Part shown: one piece after another, positions 54,746-64,000 of the stretch
How positions within the stretch are numbered: the stretch's first letter is position 1
How the letters are laid out: every line of letters begins with the position of its first letter
Source: Pseudomonas lactucae
GTDB taxonomy: Bacteria > Pseudomonadota > Gammaproteobacteria > Pseudomonadales > Pseudomonadaceae
Assembly: GCF_016937615.1 (NCBI RefSeq)
Contig: NZ_JAFHKI010000073.1
Span: 1-64,000, forward strand
Length of the DNA stretch: 64,000 bases
Reading direction: 5' to 3'
Program-made: the position numbers and the translations under genes
The notes under the pieces: model-generated
The model's database searches: none
What the model was told of the DNA's origin: nothing
Seen by the model: only the letters and a program-made list of their open reading frames with translations

Positions 54746-56292
54746 CGCTTGGCCTCCTGGCCGTACCACTGTGCCTGGGTGGCGGGCGCCTGGCATTCGG
54801 TCGCACTGCGTGGCATGCGGCTGCACAGGCGCTCGGTCCACTGTTGCAGGCCCTGGTTGCGAGTGACCCGGTGGCTGTCGTCGAGTATCTTCAAGGCGGC
54901 GTACAGCGCGACCGCGCTGATCAAGCACAGCGCGGTGCCCAGTACGGCCCAGCGTGGATGCCGGGCGGTCCAGGGCGTATGGCTGTTCATAAACGGCCGC
55001 TTGATCCCGCCCGCCAGCGCCAGCGCCACCACCAGGGTCAAGCTGGCAAACGGACCGAACACATAACTCAGCGCACCCGCCAGAACGACCCCCGGTACCA
55101 GATCGCGTATCGGCAGCAACGGTAAGTGGGTCGGGCTGATCCAGCGCGGCAACCGCTGGCTGAGCTGCTCATCCAGCACACGATAATGATGAGCCAACGG
55201 CCGCCAGCCCTGCCAGGCTGCGCCGGCGCAGATCACGGCACCTATCGACCAGAGAACACCCTGGCCCAGGGTTGGAATGACCATGCCCGCCAGGGGTTCA
55301 ACCTGCACCAGCGCGCCCACCAGACAACTGAGCACCAGCGCGACGATCCACGGCCAGGTGTCCATGGCGCTGTCCCAGCCCTGCCAGAAATACACCGTGC
55401 CGCCGGGCATCGCTTCGGCGACGCTGACGTGATCGGCGTAGATATCGGCGCTGAGTTGTTGGCAGGCCTTCCAGTCCTGCTCGTCGAAGCGCTGCGCGAA
55501 GGCACGGCGCTGGCCCAGGCTCATTGGTGCAAACAGTAAACGCGCGGCGCGCTGTTCCGGGCTGTAGGGCGGTTCGGCTGCCAATGCACGTTGGCGTGCG
55601 AGAAAGGCCGGCCCTTGCTGGCGTTTCAACAAGAGCGCCCAATCGCCGGCCGGGCAACCGTGGTCCGCGCCGCCGTGCCAGTGCTGCCCGGCACACACCG
55701 CTCCGAACACGCTGCTTGACCAGTAATGATGATTGGCAAGCAACCTGGCCAACCATTCATTGAACCACTCGGCATGGGGATGATTATTCACCCAGGGATG
55801 CTCATGCCGTGCGGCATAGGCCGCCAGGAACGCGGCGTCGTCTTTCTGCCCAAGGGCCTCATACAGCGGTCGCTGTAATTCGGCGCGGTGCTGGCGCTCC
55901 AGGGTGTCGATCAGCGCGCTGGGCAATTCGAGCCGTTGCCAAGCGGTCAGCCAGTTGAATGTCTCAAAGGCCCACCGCGTGTCCTCGGCACTCAGGTCGC
56001 CGTCGATGCAGCGCTGCAACAGGTGGATTTCCAAAAACAGCGCGGTGCCGTTGACCATTGCCGCGTCGTATTGCTGCGCCAGGGTTTCGCCGAGGTCCTC
56101 GACGAGCACGTCCTCCTCGGGCTCCTGCGGGTTCTGGCTCCACTCCAACGCGGCCTCATAAGCTTCGCGCAGGCGCTGGAAGCCCTCCGGGTCTTCGTCC
56201 GGGCGCGTCTTTTTCAACAAGGCCGCGTACTGGCGCTTGATCGTGCGGCTATCGGCATCCGGCGCCAGGCCGAGGATATTCCAGCAATTCAT
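54742..56292 (-). CDS. Membrane J-domain-like protein
   Basis: 516 residues. An N-terminal J-domain-like segment (MNCWNILGLAPDADSRTIKR, then RPDEDPEGFQRLREAYE): the HPD motif reads RPD, so the key His is missing. About four hydrophobic segments lie in the C-terminal half (WIVALVLSCLVGALVQV, LVVALALAGG and the last ALCLISAVALYAALKIL). Similar J-like membrane proteins occur in Pseudomonas. With RPD it may not stimulate Hsp70. Co-translated with the downstream DUF3829-like gene. Confidence 0.78.
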   Translation of the reverse strand: MNCWNILGLAPDADSRTIKRQYAALLKKTRPDEDPEGFQRLREAYEAALEWSQNPQEPEEDVLVEDLGETLAQQYDAAMVNGTALFLEIHLLQRCIDGDLSAEDTRWAFETFNWLTAWQRLELPSALIDTLERQHRAELQRPLYEALGQKDDAAFLAAYAARHEHPWVNNHPHAEWFNEWLARLLANHHYWSSSVFGAVCAGQHWHGGADHGCPAGDWALLLKRQQGPAFLARQRALAAEPPYSPEQRAARLLFAPMSLGQRRAFAQRFDEQDWKACQQLSADIYADHVSVAEAMPGGTVYFWQGWDSAMDTWPWIVALVLSCLVGALVQVEPLAGMVIPTLGQGVLWSIGAVICAGAAWQGWRPLAHHYRVLDEQLSQRLPRWISPTHLPLLPIRDLVPGVVLAGALSYVFGPFASLTLVVALALAGGIKRPFMNSHTPWTARHPRWAVLGTALCLISAVALYAALKILDDSHRVTRNQGLQQWTERLCSRMPRSATECQAPATQAQWYGQEAKR

Positions 56293-56331
56293 GTGCGATG
56301 CAGCTCCCTGACAACGGCCTGGCGTGTAGCG

Positions 56332-57732
56332 TTATTTAAGGGGTGTCAACGGTGGCAGTTTCCACTGCCCGTTGCCGGCTTCAGGCTTGGGCAGGTAGAT
56401 GCGCAGTACCGCGTAAAACGGGGCGGGCGGGGCGGGCAGCCAGTTGGCCTGTTCCGCCTTGGGTGGCTCGTGGTGTTGCAGGGCCAGGGTCAGGCCGCCA
56501 TCGGCATCGCGCTTCAAGCCCGCCAGCATGCGCGAATTGATCGTGTAGCGCTTTTTGTGATTGGGCACCAGTTGCTTGGTCTTGGCGTCGTACAAGGTCA
56601 ATGACCAGAACGCATCGGCGGGCGGCAGTTGGTCCTTGTCAAAGTGCACGGTGTAGCTATGACGGGCACCGTTGGCCGGTTTGCCTTCACTGTCGTCACG
56701 GTAGGTGAACGAGACGGCTTCGTCGGGCGAATTGCCGAAAATCCCCAAGTCGGCGCCGGCGTAGCGGTACAGGTAATTGTTTTGCAGACGGTCGCGGCTG
56801 CCGTACAGGTCGCTGCGGGCGACCTGATGGGTGTCGATCTTGTCTTTCTTGAATGCGGCGAATTCGGCTCGCGCATCGGAAATACCGTCCTCCAGCGCTT
56901 TGCGTTGCTCGGCCGTCAACTGGTTGAGCTTGAACGGAGCGCCAGGGGCGATGCCGATCTTGGCAAAGTCTGCCAGCAGCGCTTTTTCACTGTCCTGGGG
57001 GGCGGCGAACGCCAGCATGAAGTTCAGGTAGCGAAACAGCTGGGGGCCTTCGGTCATGGTCGCCATGGGCTTGGGCCATTCGACCTTGGGTGCCTTGGCC
57101 GGCGCGGCCTGCTTCACGTAGCTGCTCAGCGGCTGCACCTTATAGCCGTTCTGGATCTTATTGACCTTGCTCAGGTCTTTCTCGTCAAACAACTGCGTGC
57201 GGTACAGGGCATAGGCGATGTTGCTCTCGCTGTAGACCACGCGGTCCACGTCGACCGGCTGCTGGCCCTTCCAGTCGGGGCCGGCGATCATGTAGTGCCC
57301 GCCATTGTTACCGGTGCTGCGGGTGCCCAGGTAGGCGATGTTCTGCGTATACAGGTCGACCAACTGCACCGAGTAGTAACGCTCGTCTTCGATCTTGGGC
57401 AGCGTCAGCACCAGCGGCTCGCTGCGCAGGTCCATCCACACGAAGGAGTAGGGCGTATCGAGGTTCGGCGTCGCTACGCCGACGTCCTTGGGCGTCAACA
57501 CCGGGGACGAATGGCCAATGTGGTTGAACGGCGCCTTGAAATGAGCACCGCCTTTATCGACGGCCTGGGTGTAGAGCGTTTTGTACATCTCCACCACCGG
57601 ATAGCCGTACAGGTAGGCTTGCTTGGCAATGGCCCGGGCTTCGCTCGGAGTTGCCGTGAAGTCGGCCCAGGCGCCGGTGCTCATGAGGATCGAGAGACTC
57701 GCCAGCAGCAGGCGCGTGGGTTTTGCAATCAT
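56332..57732 (-). CDS. DUF1254/DUF1214 domain protein
   Basis: 466 residues with a signal peptide (ASLSILMSTGAWA). DUF1254 in the N-terminal half (YLYGYPVVEMYKTLY, TPNLDTPYSFVWMDL) and DUF1214 in the C-terminal part (DAFWSLTLYDAKTKQLVPN, RYTINSR). Periplasmic, function unknown. It is followed by the J-domain gene on the same strand after a 39-base gap. Confidence 0.88.
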   Translation of the reverse strand: MIAKPTRLLLASLSILMSTGAWADFTATPSEARAIAKQAYLYGYPVVEMYKTLYTQAVDKGGAHFKAPFNHIGHSSPVLTPKDVGVATPNLDTPYSFVWMDLRSEPLVLTLPKIEDERYYSVQLVDLYTQNIAYLGTRSTGNNGGHYMIAGPDWKGQQPVDVDRVVYSESNIAYALYRTQLFDEKDLSKVNKIQNGYKVQPLSSYVKQAAPAKAPKVEWPKPMATMTEGPQLFRYLNFMLAFAAPQDSEKALLADFAKIGIAPGAPFKLNQLTAEQRKALEDGISDARAEFAAFKKDKIDTHQVARSDLYGSRDRLQNNYLYRYAGADLGIFGNSPDEAVSFTYRDDSEGKPANGARHSYTVHFDKDQLPPADAFWSLTLYDAKTKQLVPNHKKRYTINSRMLAGLKRDADGGLTLALQHHEPPKAEQANWLPAPPAPFYAVLRIYLPKPEAGNGQWKLPPLTPLK

Positions 57733-57846
57733 GTTGTTGCATCCTTCGTGAGTGCTTTTTGAAGAAATAGGTTGAGTGGCGTGGCAAAGCGCTGAGTTTC
57801 CGGTTTTATTCGCCGCAGGTCACGTAAATCTCTGCGTGCCGGACAC

Positions 57847-57871
57847 AAAAATGCCGCCTCGGGAGGCGGCA
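57847..57871 (-). terminator. Terminator of the single-receiver gene
   Basis: TGCCGCCTC and GAGGCGGCA pair with a 2-base loop; the A-run on the plus strand gives a T-run on the minus strand. Confidence 0.8.
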
Positions 57872-57886
57872 CTGGACACGCCCCCA

Positions 57887-58249
57887 TCAGTTATTGGGAA
57901 GCATCGACTTGACCTTGTCGCGCAACTGATCGATGGAAAACGGCTTGGCAATCACCTGCATGCCCGCCGGCACGTCGATGTTTTCGGCATAGCCACTGGC
58001 AAACAGGATCGGCAGGGCTGGGCGCAGTTCACGGACTTTCGTTGCCAGTTGTTTGCCGTCCATGTCCGGCAGCCCCACGTCGGTCATCATCAGATCAATC
58101 GACTGAGCGTTCTGCACCACTTTCAGCGCCTCCTCGGCGTCTGCAGCCTCGAGCACCGTGTACTCCAACTCTTCGAGGACATCGACGATCAGCATGCGCA
58201 CGATAGCGTCGTCTTCGACTACAAGAATGGTGGAGGGTGACGCAGACAT
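57887..58249 (-). CDS. Single-domain response regulator
   Basis: 120 residues: just a receiver with EDD (residues 12-14), phospho-acceptor Asp57 in MMTDVGLPDMDG, the SGYAE switch region and Lys in VIAKPF. With no output domain it would act as a phosphate sink or a CheY-like partner. It lies 0.7 kb from the hybrid kinase operon but on the other strand. Confidence 0.9.
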   Translation of the reverse strand: MSASPSTILVVEDDAIVRMLIVDVLEELEYTVLEAADAEEALKVVQNAQSIDLMMTDVGLPDMDGKQLATKVRELRPALPILFASGYAENIDVPAGMQVIAKPFSIDQLRDKVKSMLPNN

Positions 58250-58385
58250 AGTAAAAATTCCCGAAAAATGAAGGAGCAGGTCGTTCGCAGTTGAATGACC
58301 ATCCTCTAATGAGTCGCGTCAAACTCGGCAAGTTCCCGATGCAGGGCGGATATTGTGCAGACAATAGGGGCTGATGTCTTGTTGC

Positions 58386-58401
58386 ACCGTGATATCACGG
58401 T
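58386..58401. promoter_or_regulatory. 16-base perfect palindrome upstream of the receiver gene
   Basis: ACCGTGATATCACGGT, 137 bases upstream of the single-receiver start. Possible binding site for an unknown regulator. Confidence 0.4.
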
Positions 58402-58481
58402 TCCCGGGCCGATTGCCGGTCGACCCGCAGACTCGGGGGATGCGACAGCCGTGGAAAACCGACTGTCACGCCTGCACGAAC

Positions 58482-58858
58482 TTACAAAGGGACATTGAAC
58501 AATTCGTCCACATTCCGCAGGCTCGGGGGCAATGTATAGGTCATGCCGTTGAGATGTATAGGGTCGAATACCGAAAAACGGTACTCGGGTATGTCCGAGC
58601 TACCAAAGTGTTCCAGCAGATTTTTGGTGCGGCCACTTTTTAGCGTGCTTTTCAGCTCAGCGCGTCTCTTATCTGTGCCTGCGTGGTAAAGGTCGCTTTT
58701 GCGAAGTTGGGGTCGTAATAGAACCATTCCTTTGGGTGGAGAATGCGGGCGCCCAAGTTCCGATTAGCCTTACAGGCAATGTAAGAAGCTAAGTCGATAC
58801 ACCCTGGAAAAAAAACCTGAACGGTGCGTTCCAGATGCAATGAAGTGCACTCTTGCAC
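58482..58858 (-). pseudogene. Remnant of an unknown gene in two frames
   Basis: A GTG-started frame of 68 codons (58858-58652: VFFPGCIDLASYIACKANRN, HPKEWFYYDPNFAKAT) ends at a TGA, and a second frame continues with ELKSTLKSGRTKNLLEHFG and DIPEYRFSVFDPIHLNGMTY to 58482. Together they look like one about 120-residue protein broken by a one-base shift near 58655. Base composition is lower in GC than the surroundings. The C-terminus (LPPSLRNVDELFNVPL) resembles a toxin-tail style domain, but I cannot name the family. Confidence 0.5.
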
Positions 58859-58939
58859 CTGTCACCGTCAGAAAAATAGCGTTCAGGCGCACGTTTGGGG
58901 CAAACTCCCGGTTTTTCCGCACTTGGCCAAGGCATGCCC

Positions 58940-61900
58940 ATGACTCCCGCGTCGACAGTCGATGAAAAAAGCTTTCGTACCCTCCTGAGCCGAAACGTGG
59001 CATTGCCCCTGGGTGTGGGGGTGCTCAGCGCCGTGTTTTTCGTCTGCCTGATCACCTATCTGTTGGCGGGTATCCAGTGGGTCGAGCACACCGACCGGGT
59101 CATCAATAACCTCAACGAAACGTCAAAGCTGACGGTGGACCAGGAAACCGGCATGCGCGGCTTCCTGATTACCGGCGATGAGCATTTCCTGGACCCGTAT
59201 GAAGTGGCCAAGCCGCGCATCATTGCCGACCTGCGCAATTTGCAGGAACTGGTGGCGGATAACCCGCAGCAGGTTGATCGCCTCAAGCGCCTGGAGGCCC
59301 TGCAGCTGGAGTGGAACAACTACGCCCAGTCGATGATTGATATGCAGCGCGAGAGCGGCGACTACCGGGGCGCGGTCAAGGCCGGGCGGGGCAAGCGGCT
59401 GACCGATGAAATTCGTAAGGAATACGACGATGCGATCGCGATGGAGCAGCAGTTTCGAATTGCGCGCAACCAGGATGTCACCCGCACGACGGTCATCAGC
59501 GTCACCCTGTACCTGCTGTTCGTACTCGGCTTGAGCGGCTTCCTGGCCTACATCGGCAGAAAAAATCTTGTAGCACTTTCAGAGAGTTATAGCGCAAACC
59601 TCGCGTCACAACAGAAGATAGCGCGGCGCCTGGAACAGCAAGCCTGGCTGCGCAACGGCCAGACCGAACTGGCCGAACAGGTGCTGGGCCAGCTCACCCT
59701 GAACATGCTTGGGCGCAACATCCTGCAGTTTTTTGCCCAGTACATGGGCTCGGCGGTGGCGGCGCTGTACGTGCGTGAAGAGCACGGCGGCCTCAAGCGC
59801 GTGGCCACTTACGGTTTCTCCCGCGATCAGGAACAGCTGGAACAGGCGATCTACAGCGACGAGGGCATCGTCGGCCAAGCCGCGCAGCTCGATCGTCTGA
59901 TTCGCCTGGACGATGTGCCGGTGGATTATTTCAAGGTCAGCTCGGGCCTGGGCGAGGGCACACCCCGCAGCGTGCTGGTGGTGCCGACCAGTGATGACGA
60001 TCGCGTCAACGGGGTGATCGAGCTCGGTTTCCTGCGACCGCTGCAAGAGCGTGACGTCGAACTGCTGGAACTGATCGCCGGCAATATCGGCACCTCCATC
60101 GAGGCCGCGCGCTATCGCCAGCGTCTGCAGGAGGTGCTGGCCGAGACCCAGCAGCTCAACGAAGAGCTGCAAGTGCAGCAGGAAGAGCTCAAGACCGCCA
60201 ACGAAGAGCTCGAAGAGCAGTCACGCATCCTCAAGGAGTCCCAGGCCCACCTGGAAACCCAGCAGGCGGAGCTTGAGCAGACCAACGAGCAATTGGCCGA
60301 GCAAACCCAAACCCTGGCCGAGCAGCGCGACGCCATGGACCGCAAGAACGGCGAACTCAACCAGGCCCAGCAGGAGCTGGAAGACCGCGCCGAAGAGTTA
60401 CAGCGCTCCAGCAAGTACAAGTCCGAATTCCTCGCCAACATGTCCCACGAGCTGCGCACGCCGCTTAACAGCTCGCTGATCCTGGCCAAGCTACTCGCCG
60501 AAAATCCCCAGGAAAACCTCAGCGCCGAACAGGTCAAGTTCGCCGAGTCGATCTATTCGGCCGGCAATGACCTGCTCAACCTGATCAACGACATCCTGGA
60601 TATCTCCAAGGTCGAAGCCGGCAAACTGGAAGTGCGTCCGGACAACTCCAGCGTGGCCCGTCTGGTCGATGGTTTGCGCGGCATGTTCGAGCCCCTGGCG
60701 GCCGACCGTAAGCTGGGCTTTCAGGTGCAGGTGCAGCCCGACGCACCCGCGATGCTGTTTACCGATCGCCAGCGCCTGGAGCAGATCCTCAAGAACCTGC
60801 TGTCCAACGCGATCAAGTTTACCGAGCAGGGCGAGGTCAGCCTGTCGGTGTCCCGCGCGCCGGGGGAGGGCATCGCCTTCAGCGTGCGCGACTCGGGTAT
60901 CGGTATTGCGCCGGACCAGCAGCAAAGCATCTTCGAAGCCTTCCGCCAGGCCGACGGCACCACCAACCGGCGGTATGGTGGCACCGGGCTGGGCCTGTCG
61001 ATTTCCCGTGACCTGGCCGCCTTGCTCGGCGGGTACATCAGCGTGACCAGCGCGCCGGGCGAGGGCAGTAACTTTACCCTGGTCCTGCCGGAACAGTATG
61101 TGGAGCGCGAAGAAGACGCCGCGCCGATCGAGCCGCCGCGCCAGGTGGTGACGGCCCCCGCGCCTGCGCCGGTAAAGGTTTCACCGTTGCCGGTCGTCGA
61201 GGTCAGCCAGATCCCGCGCTTTGCCGACGACCGTGACAAGGCCCCGTTCACCACCCGTTGCATCCTGGTGGTGGAAGACGAGCCCAACTTCGCGCGCATC
61301 CTGTTCGACCTGGCCCATGAGCTGGGCTACCAGTGCCTGGTTGCCCACGGTGCGGACGAGGGCTACAGCCTGGCCGAAGAATACATACCCGACGCGATCT
61401 TGCTCGACATGCGCCTGCCGGACCATTCCGGGTTGACCGTGCTGCAACGCCTCAAGGAACACGCCAATACTCGCCACATTCCCGTGCATGTGATTTCCGT
61501 GGAAGACCGCGTCGAAGCCGCGATGCACATGGGCGCCATCGGCTATGCGGTCAAACCCACCACCCGTGAAGAGCTCAAGGACGTATTTGCGCGCCTGGAG
61601 GCCAAGCTGACCCAGAAGGTCAAGCGCGTGCTGCTGGTGGAAGACGATGACTTGCAACGCGACAGCATTGCCCGCCTGATCGGCGACGATGACATCGAGA
61701 TCACCGCCGTCGGCTTCGCCCAGGAAGCCCTCGACCTGCTGCGCAACAACGTCTATGACTGCATGATCATCGACCTCAAGCTGCCGGACATGCTCGGCAA
61801 CGAGCTGCTCAAGCGCATGGCCACCGAAGACATCTGTTCGTTCCCGCCGGTGATCGTCTACACCGGCCGCAACCTGACACGCGACGAAGAGACCGAGCTG

Positions 61901-62435
61901 CGCAAGTATTCGCGCTCGATCATCATCAAGGGCGCGCTCGCCGGAGCGCCTGCTGGACGAGGTCACACTCTTTCTGCACAAAGTCGAATCCACGCTGTCC
62001 CATGAGCGCCAGAAGATGCTCAAGACCGCCCGCAGCCGCGACAAGGTCTTCGAGGGGCGCAAGATCCTGCTGGTGGACGACGATGTGCGTAACATCTTTG
62101 CGCTGACCAGTGCCCTGGAGCACAAGGGCGCCGTGGTGGCGATCGGGCGCAACGGCCGTGAAGCCATCGAGCGGCTCAATGAGATCGACGATATCGACCT
62201 GGTGCTGATGGACGTGATGATGCCGGAGATGGACGGTTACGAGGCCACAGCCTTGATCCGCCAGGACCCGCGCTGGAAAAAACTGCCGATCATCGCGGTG
62301 ACCGCCAAGGCCATGAAGGATGACCAGGAGCGCTGCCTCGCGGCCGGTTCCAATGATTACCTGGCCAAGCCGATCGATCTGGACCGTCTGTTCTCATTGA
62401 TCCGCGTATGGCTACCGAAGATGGAACGCATTTAA
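58940..62435 (+). pseudogene. CHASE3-GAF hybrid histidine kinase with three receivers, frameshifted before the last
   Basis: Start taken at ATG 58940 (AAGG 7 bases upstream). Two membrane helices flank a CHASE3 domain (ETSKLTVDQETGMRGFLITG), then GAF, a long Q/E-rich coiled coil, HisKA (His503 in MSHELRTPLN), HATPase, receiver 1 (Asp823), receiver 2 (Asp945). Near 61940 two bases (GC) are missing; the product then ends at 62005. In the shifted frame there follow SPERLLDEVTLFLHKVESTL and receiver 3 (LVDDDVRNIF, VLMDVMMPEMDG, YLAKPIDLDRL), to 62435. Restored length about 1165. Whether two polypeptides result or the frameshift is an error is unknown. First gene of an operon with cheR and cheB. 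Confidence 0.85.
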
Positions 62436-63266
62436 GTGGAGCGAAGTTTTTTGGAAAAAAGCAGCGATATTGAGCTGCGCCTGCTGATCGAGGCGATTTA
62501 CCTCAAGTACAGCTATGACTTTCGCGACTATTCCGGTGCGTCGGTCAAGCGCCGCGTGGCCCACGCCTTGCGCCAGTTTGATTGCGCGACCATTTCGGCG
62601 CTGCAGGAGCGCGTGCTGCACGATCCGGCGGCGTTCATGCAACTGCTGCAATTTCTGACGATTCCGGTCAGCGAGATGTTTCGCGACCCGTCGCACTTTC
62701 TGGCGATCCGCCAAGAGGTGGTCCCCCTGCTCAAGACGTACCCGTCGATCAAGATCTGGATCGCCGGCTGCAGCACGGGAGAGGAGGTGTACTCCATGGC
62801 GATCCTGCTGCGTGAAGAGGGGTTGCTGGAGCGTACAATCATCTACGCCACGGACATCAACCCGGCGTCCCTGGACAAAGCCAAGCAGGGGATTTTCTCC
62901 CTGGAGAACGTACGGGCCTACACCGCCAACTACCAGCAGGCCGGCGGGCAACGTTCATTTGCCGACTACTACACCGCGGCCTACGATTACGCGATCTTCG
63001 ACAAGACGCTGCGCGAAAACGTCACCTTCGCCGACCACAGCCTGGCGACCGACAGCGTATTTTCCGAAACACAATTAATTTCATGCCGTAACGTACTGAT
63101 CTATTTCAATAAAAAGTTGCAGGACAGGGCGTTTGGGTTGTTTCATGAGTCGCTGTGTCATCGCGGCTTCCTGGTGTTGGGCAGTAAGGAGACCCTGGAC
63201 TTTTCTGCCTACAGCAAACAATTCGACCCCTTGGTCAAGCAGGAACGGATCTACCGAAAATCATGA
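62436..63266 (+). CDS. CheR-type protein-glutamate methyltransferase
   Basis: 276 residues from the GTG at 62436, directly after the kinase stop; TTG 62451 is an alternative start. The N-terminal helical domain (SVKRRVAHALRQFDC) and SAM-binding IWIAGCSTGEEVYSMAILL, then ISCRNVLIYFNKKLQ, are CheR features. CheR methylates chemoreceptors; with no receptor here the target is unknown. Overlaps cheB by 4 bases. Confidence 0.92.
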   Translation: MERSFLEKSSDIELRLLIEAIYLKYSYDFRDYSGASVKRRVAHALRQFDCATISALQERVLHDPAAFMQLLQFLTIPVSEMFRDPSHFLAIRQEVVPLLKTYPSIKIWIAGCSTGEEVYSMAILLREEGLLERTIIYATDINPASLDKAKQGIFSLENVRAYTANYQQAGGQRSFADYYTAAYDYAIFDKTLRENVTFADHSLATDSVFSETQLISCRNVLIYFNKKLQDRAFGLFHESLCHRGFLVLGSKETLDFSAYSKQFDPLVKQERIYRKS

Positions 63267-63865
63267 ACGACGTCGCAGCCAGCAGCCCGGTTCGCGGGAT
63301 TGAAGCCATCGTCGTCGGCGCCTCCGCCGGCGGTGTAGAGGCGTTGTTGAGTATTTTTGGCGAACTGCCCGCCGGTTTCGGCCTGCCGATCATTGCCGTG
63401 CTGCACCTGCCGGACGAACGCCGCAGCCAGTTGGCGCAAGTGTTTGCCCGGCGCTTGCCTATCCCGGTGAAGGAAGCGCAGGACAAAGAAGCCATCGAAG
63501 CCGGCACCTTGTATTTCGCCGGGCCCGGCTATCACTTGTCGGTGGAGCAGGACCGCAGCCTGTCCCTGAGTCAGGAAGAACGTGTGCACCACTCCCGGCC
63601 AGCCATCGATTATCTGTTCGCCTCGGCCGCCGATGCCTATGGCCCGGGTTTGCTGGCGATTCTGCTGACCGGTGCCAACCAGGACGGCGCGCATGGCATG
63701 GCCCATGTCAAGCAGTCGGGCGGTACCACCGTCGTGCAGGACCCCAGCGAAGCGCGGATTGCCGTGATGCCCCTGGCGGCCCTGGCGTTGCACACCCCTG
63801 ACCATATTCTGACCTTGAGCCGCATTGCCTCATTGCTGGCTTCCCTGGAATCTTCCCCATGTTAA
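63263..63865 (+). CDS. CheB-type methylesterase domain protein
   Basis: 200 residues, only the catalytic domain: Ser21 in VGASAGGVEAL, His48 in VLHLPDE and Asp141 in NQDGAHGM form the triad. There is no receiver domain, unlike chemotaxis CheB. It could demethylate or deamidate partners of CheR. It overlaps CheR and the next gene, so the three are coupled. Confidence 0.92.
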   Translation: MNDVAASSPVRGIEAIVVGASAGGVEALLSIFGELPAGFGLPIIAVLHLPDERRSQLAQVFARRLPIPVKEAQDKEAIEAGTLYFAGPGYHLSVEQDRSLSLSQEERVHHSRPAIDYLFASAADAYGPGLLAILLTGANQDGAHGMAHVKQSGGTTVVQDPSEARIAVMPLAALALHTPDHILTLSRIASLLASLESSPC

Positions 63866-64000
63866 GTACTGTCCAGGCCAAATTACTGATCGTCGACGAC
63901 CTGCCGGAAAACCTGCTGGCCCTTGAAGCGCTGATCAAGCGCGAGGACCGCCAGGTATTCAAGGCACTGAGCGCCGACGAGGCCTTGTCCCTGTTGCTGG
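63859..64000 (+). CDS. Receiver-domain protein, 3' end outside the window
   Basis: Starts at ATG 63859, overlapping the end of cheB by 7 bases. The visible 47 residues (AKLLIVDDLPENLLALEALI) are a receiver start. In similar clusters the gene is a hybrid kinase or a receiver with a diguanylate cyclase; the rest is outside the window. Confidence 0.85.
   Translation, partial: MLSTVQAKLLIVDDLPENLLALEALIKREDRQVFKALSADEALSLLL

Noticed and set aside
60150..60400. Repetitive Glu/Gln codon stretch in the hybrid kinase
   Set aside because: It is a coiled coil within a coding gene, not a DNA repeat.

Overview
The window looks like a core-chromosome segment of a Pseudomonas in the P. fluorescens group. 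Evidence: high GC, gene families typical of that group (an MvaT/MvaV-type H-NS protein with a TTG start, hppD, galU, gor, ahpC/ahpF, a lone arsB, a CSS-EAL phosphodiesterase, a DUF1254 protein), and short REP-like palindromes between genes. I see no rRNA, tRNA, CRISPR array, prophage or insertion sequence. This assignment is inference from gene content; no search was run.

Layout. 1-2508: 3' part of a hybrid sensor kinase with two kinase modules. 2521-5880: a DUF4132 protein with a small partner. 6209-10473: a dead amino-acid permease, a GFA-family protein, a nonsense-mutated dinB, an outer-membrane protein and a DUF2493 protein. 10539-14676: mgtA, a small orphan gene with a structured leader, and a LysE exporter. 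14743-19512: arsB, azlCD, small membrane and lipoproteins, and a DUF1275 protein. 19606-23226: topoisomerase IB and modABC, the latter with a convincing ModE-type operator. 23341-26790: a frameshifted nitronate monooxygenase and an alkylation-repair cluster (ada, alkB, two small genes). 27005-30843: small lipoproteins, galU and gor. 30844-32954: a divergent KfrA-like/tyrosine recombinase pair around palindromic operators. 33088-37124: ahpC, ahpF, gloA, a small secreted protein and mvaV. 37318-47428: c-di-GMP phosphodiesterase, LysR/EamA pair, hppD, rarD, aldo-keto reductase, LysR/SDR pair and an ACS-type MFS transporter. 47598-49935: cdaR and glycerate kinase, which with the MFS gene suggest sugar-diacid or glycerate use. 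49989-58249: a broken DUF1176 gene, GNAT, racemase, a DUF3313 lipoprotein, a J-domain/DUF3829 pair, a DUF1254 protein and a single-domain response regulator. 58940-64000: a CHASE3-GAF hybrid kinase followed tightly by CheR, CheB and another receiver protein, a chemosensory-style signalling operon without CheA or a chemoreceptor in view.

A recurring theme is gene damage. Six loci carry apparent frameshifts and two carry in-frame stops (one locus has both). One LysR gene has two compensating indels, both in short G/C runs. Some of these may be assembly or base-calling errors and some real strain-specific decay; raw reads would separate them.

The most unusual items are the KfrA-like/recombinase pair with its operators, the kinase-CheR-CheB operon with its frameshift, the Ada protein that has lost three of four zinc-ligand cysteines, the structured leader at 13760-13943, and several perfect palindromes with no assigned regulator.
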